From contig AP025067.1 in NCBI GenBank assembly GCA_036186865.1, positions 21,808,072 through 21,872,071 on the forward strand: a stretch of DNA of 64,000 nt, written 5' to 3'. A program made the position numbers and the translations under genes. The notes below the pieces were generated by a model. That model saw only the letters and a list, made by a program, of their open reading frames with translations, was not told the DNA's origin and ran no database searches. Source of the stretch: Eustoma russellianum (Eukaryota > Streptophyta > Magnoliopsida > Gentianales > Gentianaceae). How positions within the stretch are numbered: position 1 is the stretch's first letter; each line of letters opens with the position of its first letter. Shown here piece after piece: positions 1 through 10,646 of the stretch.

Positions 1-93
1 GGAAGCAAGGGGAAGTCTTCTTCCTTGTGCCTAACCCTTTGTGAAGGACGTTTGGAAGGTAGAATTGTTGGAGCCCACGAGTTGCACGCATCA
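1..93 (+). repeat. 3' end of the 5' LTR of A1
   Basis: These bases match 7883-7975, the end of the 3' LTR of A1, almost base for base. They end in CATCA just before the primer-binding site. Confidence 0.9.
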
Positions 94-96
94 AAT

Positions 97-109
97 TGGT
101 ATTAGAGCC
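97..109 (+). other. Primer-binding site of A1
   Basis: TGGTATTAGAGCC follows the LTR end by three bases. It matches the plant initiator-Met tRNA type PBS (TGGTATCAGAGC) with one change, and would prime minus-strand DNA synthesis. Confidence 0.85.
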
Positions 110-1782
110 CAGGTTACTCTATTCCACCATCTATCATTTCCTTTTTTGTTTGAGTCTAGTCATTTTAAGTTCAGTTGTGTCCTTCTTCTACTCACTCCAC
201 ACTCCCTTATCTTGCATTTCATAAAAAAAGTCCAAAAAACAAACATTGCTTTGAGTCCTTGCATGTTGCTGCATTTATCTTTTCATCATTCAAGTGTCAT
301 TTCTTTTATTTCCTTTTCGCATCACAATCTGATTTTGAGTCGTTCAAGCTTGAACAAATTAGGGTTTGTTGCATTTTAGGTTACGTTCAGCCTTCTTTTA
401 AATATTCCAACCATCAACCTATAAAGCTACCTCGGTTTCAAATCATCTTGTTGCTTCCGAAGCTTTTAGTTGGTGATGATTGTATGCATCTTGTGATTCG
501 CATTGTGAATAATTTCATGCTTTAAGTCAAGTAGTCCTACGTGTGCTTGTTTTCACAATCCATCTTCAACAACAAGCAAACCCTAAAACCACCCAATACC
601 CCATGGCCCAACCAGCACCCACCCTAACCCAAACCTAAAACTCACCAACCTGATTCCAAACAACCCTATTTACACTCCCAACAAAAATGCCCCAAACCAA
701 TTTTACAAAACACAATCAGAATATAAAGATCCCAATTCATTCAAATAAACCCTAACCCTAGAATTTGAATTTTGTTCAATTCTATCCTACAACCATCCAC
801 TATCCAAATTGACCACTTAAATCATCAATTACCAACCTAAATAGTCCATTTACACCGTCCATTCAGTTTCCAAAATCGCATTCCGCAAATTCCCAAAACG
901 TTCAAAAAAACCCTAAATTAAAAACCCTAACCCTAATCCCAATTCAGCCCTACTCAATTTCACTCATTTTCCAAGGTTATTTTGTTGCAATTCACGGTTG
1001 CACACTGCAATTTAAAGACATTCCACTATTCTGTCCGAAAACGAAAGTGCTAAGTGCACAACGCGTGAAATTTCAATTCTGCCCCTAGTCAAAAAAACAA
1101 AGAGGAGATCTGAACCTTGCCTACGTTGAATTAGCAAGGAAAGAGAAAAAAAAGAACAAGAGAAAAGAAAAAGGGCAACACACTTGACATTACGTAGAAA
1201 TTTTTTTTTGGTTCAATTTGAGAACCTTGGATATCTTATTTCCTTTTTACCCCACATTGTCGTCTCCCTATACCCTATTCTCCATCTCCTAATCTTCTTG
1301 AACCAATCACACACTTGATTGCTCGATTGTTGCATGACTTGAACCATTTTGTGGATAGTAAGTGCATAGAATCAAAATTAACTAAAGATTGCCCACGACA
1401 ACCCTTAGTTCATCTTTGGTTCAGCCTTGTACATCAACTTTGGTTGCTTATTTTCTTTGAATCTTAGTAGAAAGTTCAAGTTTGTGTTCATTTCCATTGA
1501 TTCTACTTTGATACTAATTGGTGCAACTTGAACGCAAAAAGGAAGAAACAGGTGGAGAACATTGTGATTTGAAGAAGCATTGGCAATACACTTTCTTATT
1601 GATCACTCTGAGCCTTCTTAACTTCAGGTTATCCAAGAACCAAAGTGGTAAGAGAGTGGAAAGAATAGAAAGCGGAGTGTTCATAGCTCGCTTTTACTAA
1701 CCCCTTAACGTTTGTTTGTCTTTGTATTAGTTTGCTTCTTTTCTTCTCTTTTCGTTTTCTATTTGATCACTTTAGGTAAAAC
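110..1782 (+). other. Untranslated leader of A1
   Basis: About 1.7 kb of AT-rich sequence with no credible coding region. It contains scattered AACCCTAA-type runs (around 755-765 and 905-950) and a pyrimidine-rich stretch just before gag. The same leader recurs at 50566-52186 and in part at 36358-37052, 38141-38897 and 32931-33732 (minus). Packaging signals may lie here, but none can be pointed to. Confidence 0.75.
1648..1775 (+). other. Candidate leader intron upstream of gag (A1)
   Basis: A good 5' splice site (GTG|GTAAGAG) at 1648 is followed 128 bp later by a long pyrimidine tract and TTTAG at 1771-1775, eight bases before the gag ATG. The same pair of signals at similar spacing occurs in elements 3, 4 and A6. 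Splicing is inferred, not shown. Confidence 0.45.
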
Positions 1783-3481
1783 ATGGATAGCATCACTCAT
1801 TCCGCATCTAGCAAGTCAAAGGAGGCCGAAACTGTTGACAACACGCAACAATAAATGCTGGAAATGCTTAAGAAACTCATGCACGACAATGAGATCATCA
1901 AGCATCGCTTGGAAGACGTTGAACAAAGCTACAAAACGAGTGATGGCCAAGGTACAAGCAGGGCTGTCCCCCTACCGCAACCTAGGTGCCATCCCCCAGA
2001 AGAAGTTGAGGATGAAAACCTTAGACCGCCACACACCGAGGCAAGAAGGTTTGTTCCTCCTACACAACCAAGAAGGTACGCTCCAAGAAGGTACAATGAT
2101 GATTACATTCCATTTGAGCATGATGAGTATGACTTTGATGACCACCCTCCCCGTGGTTACCAAAGACACCAAAATCCCCTTTTTCCGCAAGATGACGATT
2201 TTCTCAAAATCAAAATAAATATTCCCACGTTTTATGGTAAAAGTAATGCGGAGAAATATTTAGAATGGGAAACAAAAGTGGATTTAATCTTTTCTTGTAC
2301 CAATTACAATGAATTACAAAAAGTGAGGTATGCTTCTATTGAGTTTTCTGGTTATGCACTTAATTGGTGGACGAATTTGTGTCGTAATAGAACTAAGACG
2401 AGGCAACCTCCAATTGCCACTTGGGAAGAAATGAAGTTTGACATGAGACAGCGTTTTATCCCAAACAATTATGAGAGTTCTATTTTCACGAGTTTGCACA
2501 ATTTACGACAAGGTTCCAAAAGTGTAGACGAGTATTATAAAGAGTTGGAAATTTTGTTGGAAAGGTCTAACTTGCAGGAACCCGAAGAAGCCACGAAGGC
2601 TCGATTCTTACATGGTTTAAACAGGGAGGTTGCGCAAAGGGTTGACCTTCAACCTTATCTCGACCTCACAACCATGGTCCATATGGCTTAAAAGATTGAA
2701 AACCAATTAAAGGTACGTAGTGCTTCCAATTTCAATTCCAATTATCGTACTAATCAATCTTCATCAAGATTTCCCAGAGCCTTCAGGAACGGGAAGTTCA
2801 CGGCCTACAGAAGGCCAAACATGTGACCAAGGTGCATCACAACGAACGGACAATCGTGTGCAGCCCACACAGCGGCGTGATGACCGCACCCACCAAAAGA
2901 ATCCTCCCGGAAATTCTGCAGACCTCTCAAACAGGTTTAGAGACATTAAATGCTATAAATGTCAAGGACGTGGTCACATGGGAAAAGAATGTCCTAATGC
3001 AAAACGAATCATGTTAATTGAGGAGACAAATGAATATGTGTCTGAGTCCGAGCATGAAAACGAGTCTGAGCATGATAATGATATTGAACCTGAAGAAGAT
3101 CTAGGCGCATTAGATGATTTTGACACTAAGGAGTTTCTTGTTGTGCGTAGAGCTTTAAATGCATATCCAAAATTAGATGATCACGAAAAACATAGAAAAA
3201 ACATTTTCCATATTCACTGCATGATAAATGGTAAAGTGTGCACCATGATCATTGATTCCGGTTCTTGTGCGAATGTGGCTAGTATCGAATTGGTAAGAAA
3301 ACTGAATTTGCCTATGACTAATCATCCGCATCCTTACAAACTTGCATGGCTCAATGATTGCGGTGAAGTTAGCGTAAGTAAACAAGTTTTGATTTCTCTT
3401 AGCATTGGTAGTTACAAAGATGATGTTTTATGTGATGTTGCACCAATGCATGCTAGTCATATCTTACTTGGTAGGCCATGA
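1783..3481 (+). pseudogene. gag: gag-protease of A1, broken
   Basis: Gag packages RNA into the particle; the protease matures Gag-Pol. The start at 1783 (MDSITHSASSKSKE) matches gag starts in elements 3, 4 and A6. The frame stops at 1852 (CAA to TAA), reopens at 1855, stops again at 2689-2691 where relatives read MAEKIE, and then loses 2 bases near 2775-2790. Downstream are a CCHC knuckle (CYKCQGRGHMGKEC, about 2950-2990), an acidic spacer and an intact protease motif (MIIDSGSCANVAS, about 3245-3285). A stop at 3479-3481 replaces the Trp of GRPWQFD. Family identity is clear; no full-length protein is possible. Confidence 0.9.
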
Positions 3482-5527
3482 CAATTTGATCGACATGTGA
3501 CATATCATGGATATTTGAATCGTTATTCTTTCAAATTGAATGGCAAACTGTACAAATTGCATGCACTTCCACCACACAAAGTCCACGAGGATCACCAACG
3601 CATGTCCAAGTCTAGGGCCAATCCTAAGGAAAAAGAAGCCGAGAGAAAATTCGTGGAATGCATGAAAAGTGAGAACAAAAAACTCGAGAGCAAGGGAAAA
3701 GAGGTAGTACCCCTAAGTGTCAACGAGTCCAAAAAGAAGTGTGGGTATTTCGCAAAGAAAAGAGAGGTCACACGCGCCCTTTATAACAACCAAACTGTCC
3801 TCATCATCATCCCAAAGCCGTGTCACCTTGCCCTAGAAGAACTCCCACCAAACTTACCTACCTCAGTTGCGTCCCTTATCCAAGAATATGAAGCTCTATT
3901 TCCCTCCAAACCACCATCCGGATTACCACCCATTAGAGGAAAAGAACACCAAATCGACTTTGTCTCAGGAGCCGCATTACCAAATCGCCCAGCCTATCGA
4001 GACAACCCCGTAGAAACCAAGGAAATCCAAAGGCAAGTAGAGGAGCGCCTAGCGAGTGGACAAGTCCGAGAGAGCCTAAGCCCATCCGCCGTCCTAGTCA
4101 TTTTAGTACCCAAAAAGGATGTAACGTGGAGAATGTGTACCGATTGCCGAGCCATAAACAAAATTACCGTCAAGTATAGGTACCCATACCTAGGCTGGAT
4201 GATATGTTGGATATGTTGCACGGATCTAAATTTTTCACCAAAATCGACCTTAAGCAAGGGTACTTTCAGGTACACATTAGAGAAGGGGACGAATGGAAGA
4301 CTGCATTCAAAACCAAGTTTGGGCTCTATAAGTGGTTAGTGATGCCCTTCGGGCTCACCAACGCCCCTAGCACCTTTATGAGGCTAATGAATGAAGTCTT
4401 ACGTGCGTTTATAGGACGATTTGTCATTGTCTATTTCGATAATATCCTAATCTATTCCCAAATCAAAGAAGATCATCTTGACCACATTAGAGCTGTTTTT
4501 GAAAAGCTTAAGCAAGAACAACTTTACGCCAACTTTAAGTTCTCCTTTTGTTTAGAACGCGTAGTTTTCCTAGGCTTTGTCATTTCGGCTGAGGGAGTAG
4601 AGATGGATGAGGAAAAGGTTAGGTCTTATGGAGTGGCCTATACCTAAGACTGTAGGGGAAGTTCGCAGTTTCCATGGACTTGCAAGTTTTTATAGACGCT
4701 TTGTCAAAGATTTTTCTTCCATAGCTGCACCCCTAATTGAAATTGTGAAAAAAGATGTGCCTTTTAGGTGGGAAGAGCCACAACAACAAGCAATTGATGA
4801 GCTTAAACGTAGGCTAACCACTGCACCCATACTTAGGCTACCAAATTTTGATGAGACTTTTGAGATCGAGTGTGATGCAAGTGGAGTGGGTATAGGCGCA
4901 GTTTTAACCCAAGGTAAGAAACCCATAGCCTATTTTAGTGAGAAGTTAAAAGGCGCTGCATTGAATTACTCCACTTATGATAAGGAACTTTATGACCTTG
5001 TGAGATCCCTACAAACTTGGCAACACTATCTTCAACCTAAGGAGTTTGTGATCCACACTGACCATGAAAGCCTTAAGTATCTTAAAGGGCAAGGAAAGTT
5101 GAACAAGAGACATGCCAAATGGGTAGAGTACATAGAACAATTCCCTTACGTGATTAAGTACAAACAAGGAAAGGGAAATATAGTTGCTGATGCCCTCTCT
5201 AGGAGATACACGTTAGTCACTACATTATCCTCACGCTTCTTAGGATTCGAATCACTTAAGGAATCGTATTCTAATGACCATGACTTTGGCACTGTTTTCG
5301 AGTCATGTAAAGAAGCACCGTTTAGGAAATTTTACATATATGAGGGTTATCTTTTCAAAGAATATAAGTTGTGTGTTCCCCAAACATCCCTACGAGAAGC
5401 ATTGACTAGAGAAGCCCATGGGGGAGGTTTAATGGGTCATTTCGAAGCGTTCAAAACCCTTGAAACTCTTAAGGAACATTTCTATTGGCCCCACATGAGA
5501 GTAGACGTCGAGAGGTTGTGTGGTAGT

Positions 5528-5568
5528 ATTTCGGAGTGTTCAAAACCCTTGAAACTCTTAAGGAACAT
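5528..5568 (+). repeat. 41-bp local duplication inside the integrase zinc domain of A1
   Basis: Bases 5439-5479 are repeated here with a few mismatches, replacing five bases, so the net gain is 36 bp and the frame is kept. It removes the first Cys of the CxxC pair (relatives read GSCITCKQ). Confidence 0.8.
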
Positions 5569-6510
5569 CACTTGCAAACAAGCCAAATCCAAGTCCCAAC
5601 CAATGGCCTTTACACGCCCTTACCCGTCCCTGATTCACCTTGGATTGACATTTCCGTGGACTTTGTTTTAGGACTTCCTAGGTCTCGAGGAGGGTGCGAT
5701 AGTATTTATGTTGTGTTTGATCGATTTTCAAAAATGGCACATTTCATTGCATGTAGGAAAGTTGATGACGCCACACATGTTGCTGATTTATTCTTCAAAG
5801 AAGTTGTGAGATTGCATGGCATGCCACGTACAATTGTAAGTGATAGAGATACGAAATTTTTGAGTCATTTTTGGCGTGTTTTGTGGGCTAAACTTGGTAC
5901 ACAATTGTTGTTTTCAGCCACCACACACCCACAAACTGATGGACAAACTGAAGTCGTTAATCGTACTCTTTCTCAACTTTTGCGTGCCATTTTGCAAAAA
6001 CACATTAAACATTGGGAATATTGTTTACCGTATATCGAATTTGCATACAATAGGAGTGTCCATCACGGTACTTTGCATAGTCCATTTGAAATCGTGTATG
6101 GCTTTAATCCCTTGTCTCCCCTCGATTTGATTCCTGTTCCCGTGCATGAACATTCTAGTCTTGATGGTAAACAAAAAGCGGAAGATAAAGAAACTGCATG
6201 AACAAGTTAAAACACAACTTGAAAAGAAAAACAAAGCTTATGAAAGACGAGCTAACAAACATCAAAAACGAGTTGTGTTTAAACCTAGAGATTTAGTGTG
6301 GTTACATTTGCGCAAAGAAAGATTTCCCGATGAGAGAAAGTCCAAACTGTTACCTCGAGGAGATGGACCTTCCAAAGTTTTCAAACGCATAGGTGACAAT
6401 GCATACATCCTTGATCTTCTCGAAAGGTATGGTTCAATTTCGCCTACATTTAATGTTGCTGACCTCACCCCATTCACTGATGACCTTTTTGATTAGAGGA
6501 CGAATCCTTT

Positions 6511-6524
6511 TGAGGAGGGAGGAT
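6511..6524 (+). other. Polypurine tract of A1
   Basis: TGAGGAGGGAGGAT lies immediately before the 3' LTR start and would prime plus-strand DNA. It also encodes the pol residues EEGG. Confidence 0.85.
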
Positions 6525-7975
6525 TGATGAGGATCAAGGATCCGATGAGGATCAAGGGTCCCATCAAGAGGTCAAGGGCCCCATGACAAGAAGGAGGGCA
6601 AGAGAACTTTGTCATCAAGTTGTCATCTTCTTGTACAAGCATGTTCAAGATGAACCTAAGATTCCTTGGGTTCATTTCATTGAACATTCACCTTGAGTGT
6701 GTATAAGCATGCATATGTACGTTCTTTGTTTTTGAATTTTTGTCTTGTTTCTTGTGATCTTTGTTTTATGGTTTGCTTTGTAGGTAAATTAGGTAGATCC
6801 AAATAAAATGGAGGCCCAAAAAGGAGGCTGTAGCCGTGTGTTGCAAAATAGGGGACAAAAGGAATGTTGTCTTGAAGAGAATGTTTGACTCCACAAAGAC
6901 AAATTCAAATGTGTCCAAGATGGAATCTCTTGATCAAATTAAAATCAAAATCATCTCCAAATATCAACCAAGAGGCCGCCCACTTTGAATGCTAGGATGA
7001 AGCTCTACTTGAGTTTGGACTTGAGGATAAACTTGAATTTAAATTCCACCATAATTTGAATTCAAGTTTCAACCAATTGGAGACTTAAAATTCAAGAAGA
7101 TTTCAGCCTATATCTCCAGCCTATAACACGCCATCTTGGAGGATAAAGGAAGGATAGATTCCAATTCAAATTGAATCCAAGTTTGAATTCAAATTCAAAC
7201 TCGGTTTGAATTCAAACTTCAACCATCTTTTGAATTCAAGTCCAACCATCTTATCATCATCAAAATCAGATTTTCTACACTTCATTATCCATGGAACACG
7301 CCAGATTGGAGAGCTAGAACACAATTCAAGTTGAATCCAAGTTTGAATTCAAGATCAACCTCAATTCAAATTCAAACGTCCACCATCTCTTGAATTCAAG
7401 TCCAAGCATATCCTACTCATCAAATCAGCTCCTCCAAGACATTATTTGACTCTCATACATGGCTGGATATGGAGAGAAGGGGATCTTGCAAGCATTTCAA
7501 ATTTTAGCTAGGATTTGTTTTACTTTTGAATTAAAATAATTTTCAAGTTTCAAACATTATTAGCTAGCTTATTTTGAAATAATTTCTGGTCATTTGAAGG
7601 CCGATAGGACGAGGATTAAGGCCTATAAATAGACCCCTTTGGCCGATTGTAAACACAACTTTTGATGAATAAAAATTCTGGATATTTCTTTCACTTTGTG
7701 TGAGACTTTGTTTTCTTGGTTTTGCATTAAAAACCTAGGTTAAGATCCTTCAAAGTTGAGCATTTTGAAGGTGTCACCATTGCTAAAAGGTGCCGTCCAG
7801 GAGGGCCATTTTGGTTTGCCTGATCAACGACCATCTTGAAGTGTTGGCCTTGCTCGTTTGATCCACACGTTTTTATCACTAAGGAAGCAAGGGGAAGTCT
7901 TCTTCCTTGTGCCTAACCCTTTGTGAAGGACGTTTGGAAGATGGAATTGTTGGAGCCCACAAGTTGCATGCATCA
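6525..7975 (+). repeat. 3' LTR of A1
   Basis: 1451 bp from TGATGAGG to GCATCA. The first 172 bp encode the conserved C-terminal tail (DEDQGSHQEVKGPMTRRRAR then FLYKHVQDEP, stop at 6694), with an 18-bp tandem duplication (gatgaggatcaaggatcc) at its start. The middle is rich in TTGAATTCAA palindromes. A TATA box and polyadenylation signal follow. Confidence 0.9.
7624..7673 (+). promoter_or_regulatory. LTR promoter TATA box and poly(A) signal (A1)
   Basis: TATAAATAG at 7624-7632 is followed by AATAAA at 7668-7673. The arrangement recurs at 42846, 50206, 57980 and 36008, and at 34080-34088 on the minus strand. Transcription probably starts about 30 bp after the TATA box. Confidence 0.65.
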
Positions 7976-8538
7976 CTTTCAAACACGTTGGGTTGCAAAA
8001 CTTTTGTTGTTTTAGAATCCTTTTTCATTGTATGCAACAAATCATTAAGTCTAAGCATTTCCTTTTCAAATGCATTCATGTTCACAATCAAATTGCTTAA
8101 CTTATCCGAATCAGTTTGATCGTTTGGTTTGTCACTTTGCAAATCACATGAGTTCTGCTCATGCCCATAGTTTTGATTAAAACGCCGAATGATCAGGTTC
8201 GATTGAATAAGTTTTGCCTTTTCAAACATGTCATGAAGGGATGAAAATGTCTCCTGCAACAATCAATCAGCAATCCCTTTATCTAATCCGGCAAAGCACC
8301 TAATCATGCTTAGTTCCTCATGCTCATTAACATTAGCATAATACAAATCATCGAGCATTTCATTATAATATGCTGTAACATCTTTACTGTAATGAGGAAT
8401 GGTTTGATACCTTGGAGTTTTACACTCCCACTATCTCACCCAAACACCATTCGTATGTCCAAAAAAGTCCATACGTAGGTTGAGTTCATCAAAGTCATTT
8501 ATATGACATTCAACTCCCCAAATGGTTCTAAGCATCAT
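7976..8538 (-). pseudogene. Divergent gag-like ORF of element E, truncated
   Basis: The likely start is at 8538 (MMLRTIWGVECH). The reading is interrupted by TAG near 8437 (WVR*WECKTP) and TGA near 8265 (GIAD*LLQ), then open to the A1 junction. The core CFAGLDKGIAD ... FSSLHDMFEKAKLIQSNL matches the gag core of element 2 (FLAGLNKEIA ... SDLASMVHIAEKVERQL) in layout and is much closer to element B. No zinc knuckle is visible before the truncation. An open frame that appears to run on to 7879 is an artefact of reading into the A1 LTR. Confidence 0.75.
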
Positions 8539-10630
8539 GTTTAATCAAAACAATCAACCAAAGAAGTAAAAATTGTGAGGTAACCAAGTTAGATCACAAG
8601 CAAGTAAATCAAATTATAACTTCAACAAAACGTGAATTTATACTTTAAGCTGACAATTGAATAAACAATAATCTTGGACTATCTAAGATTCAAAGAAGGA
8701 TAGGAGTCAAGTGATGTTTCAGGCTGAATCAAGAAAGCTAAGGGTTTGTTCAAGACAATCCTTTAACTTACTTTAAAATTTTATGCAAATTCAATTGTAA
8801 ATAAAGTGAAAGCTAAGTACACATATACAAGTGCTCAGTAAGGGTTTGTTCTTGAAACTTTTTCAACAAAGATCAACACTTTGGGTGATGGTACTTTTTT
8901 TTGCACAAATTTTGTTTCTAAGTTCTTTTTGAGAATTTGGAACTTTTCTAATATAAGGCTATTCCTCTCCTCTTGTGCAATCTCTCATGCGTCTTGCCTC
9001 TTACTTTTGTGACGTAGGTTGGCTTTTCTCTCAGTTTCTTTCGCAAACAAGCTCTATTTTCTTTCTTTGTGCTTTTTGGCTTGTTTGTTTGTGAGACTGC
9101 TGCTCATAGCCTTTACGAGACATTGCTCACGGCTTTGGGTTTGCTTGCGCAAGTTTTGGTTGTTCTTTTGTGAAAAAGTTCCCTTTACAACACGACTGAA
9201 CGCTAATGAAGTGACAAGTATTTCACAATTTTAAGAACCAAATATGAATGAAAGTCCAATGCAAGTTTGAAGAAGTGTAAAGACAACAAGATGATAAACA
9301 GGGTTGGCAATATAACAATGTGGGCCTGAAATTTAGACAACTTGATCCTAAGTAATGACTTAAGTCCAACAATGCCTTTAATCAATTGAAACAACCCAAA
9401 GTAAATATAAACGCAAATCCAACCTTACAACTTGATGTTAATTCTTGTTTTCTTTCAAGTTTACTTCACTTTTTCACGGCTTTAAAGTCAATAAATGTTT
9501 GATTAAAAATTCAGGCATCCTTGGAGCGTTTATCTTTGTTTAATGACTTAAATGTGAGTTTGAGACGGCTTTGTTAAGTTTGCAAACGAACAGTACTTCG
9601 TCTTAACTTTTTGAATTCAAATGGTGGCAAAAGGATACTTACACACGGCTTGATATTGGTCTTACTTAGTACAGATTCTTTCCTTGTTATTTTAAGTGGT
9701 TATGACACCGACAACTTACAATGACACAGCTTGAACATGAAACCAAAGTAAACAGATTTATTGTGTGTGTTTGATCAAAATCAAGTTGAATATGCCACGG
9801 TTTGAACAGAATTTATCTTGCTATAGCCTTGTGTTGTTTGTTTAATCAAAACAATTTCGTAAAACTTGTAAATAGCATGCTTGGAAACAAGGTAATCAAA
9901 CTATGTTTAAACAATTTGCCACAAGTTTGTATAGGCCACGATTTTTGAGCAAAACAGAATATAAATCAATTACTTTTTGTGGTTTCTTTTTTCATCTGAA
10001 AACTAGATGACAAAACAGATTTAAGTTCTATGCGGTCATGAAAACAGAAAATATGCGATTTGTCTTTTTGACAATTTTCTGGAATTTTTTTTGTTTCAAA
10101 CAAAATGCTAAACAAACACCATCATAACGTTTTTAAACATCTTAAGGATGTCTAAACAAAGTTAAAACAGAAAATGATATGAAAAAAATGGAAGGAAAAC
10201 AGATTACAACCATGCGTATGCAACTTAACACATAACAGAACACATTGACGTCTTTTAACTTTTTCTTGTTTCAAACAGCAACAAAACACCAAACAAATTC
10301 TCAAAACATTTCCTAACATCTTGAATTATGGTTTTGAACAAGATTTAGGTGCTGGATCATATTAAAAAAACGTGATACACAGCAGACACAAACAGAAAAA
10401 ATTCTGGAAACAGAACACTTAAACAACTATCCAACTATTTTTGTTTTTAGATTTTTAACCAACACTGACACAACATTTCTAACACCTTAATGGTCTGTTT
10501 GAACCAATTTTAGGTGCTGGAGTGTTAAAAAAACGTACAACAACAATACACATAAACAGAATGCAAAAAAGAAACTGAAACACAAATCAGTTTACAAAAC
10601 AAAAAGGATTGGAGTAAAAGTATACCTTAA
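8539..10630 (-). other. Leader of element E
   Basis: AT-rich, with no supportable gene. Segments such as 8820-8870 match the leaders of element 2 (about 19960-20010) and B (about 27600-27650), including a conserved AAGGGTTTGTT stretch, so these families share leader ancestry. Confidence 0.65.
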
Positions 10631-10642
10631 GCTCTGATACCA
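10631..10642 (-). other. Primer-binding site of element E
   Basis: The reverse complement reads TGGTATCAGAGC, a perfect initiator-Met tRNA PBS, next to the LTR end. Confidence 0.85.
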
Positions 10643-10646
10643 ATTA

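Larger units (their letters stand above)
3482..6696 (+). pseudogene. pol: pol (RT, RNase H, integrase) of A1, broken
   Basis: It continues the gag frame through the protease-RT linker. RT starts near 3950; a 1-base loss near 4183 shifts the frame. The catalytic box reads YFDN (about 4435) instead of YFDD. Lys-Cys is lost from NFKKCSFCLE near 4540, and another frameshift falls near 4610-4625. RNase H motifs ECDASG, HTDHESLK and ADALSR are present (4870-5210). Integrase has an in-frame insertion in its zinc domain (5528-5568), a frameshift near 5600, a recognisable D,D,E core (SVDF, SDRDTKF, QTEVVN, 5650-5955) and another frameshift near 6190. A stop at 6494-6496 precedes the LTR; the tail frame continues inside the LTR to 6696. 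Several independent lesions make it non-functional. Confidence 0.9.
1..7975 (+). mobile_element. Ty3/gypsy (CRM-like chromovirus) element A1, 5' end cut by window
   Basis: The order is a 5' LTR fragment, PBS, 1.7-kb leader, gag-protease, RT, RNase H, integrase, polypurine tract and full 3' LTR. The LTR starts TGATGAGG and ends GCATCA. Coding parts match the other gypsy copies here but carry stops and frameshifts, so the copy cannot move by itself. It interrupts the minus-strand gag of another element that resumes at 7976. The 3' flank begins ctttc, but the left target site lies outside the window. Assignment to the CRM clade is inferred from the pol frame running into the 3' LTR and the lack of a classical chromodomain. 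Confidence 0.9.

Noticed and set aside
750..950. AACCCTAA-type runs resembling interstitial telomere repeats
   Set aside because: Units are scattered and irregular, lie within a leader repeated at 51195-51400, and do not form a tandem array.
1712..1782. Hydrophobic MFVFVLVCFF reading before gag in A1 (also 52121 and 32999) as a signal peptide
   Set aside because: It coincides with the pyrimidine tract of the candidate intron, is in frame with gag in only some copies, and is absent in element 3.
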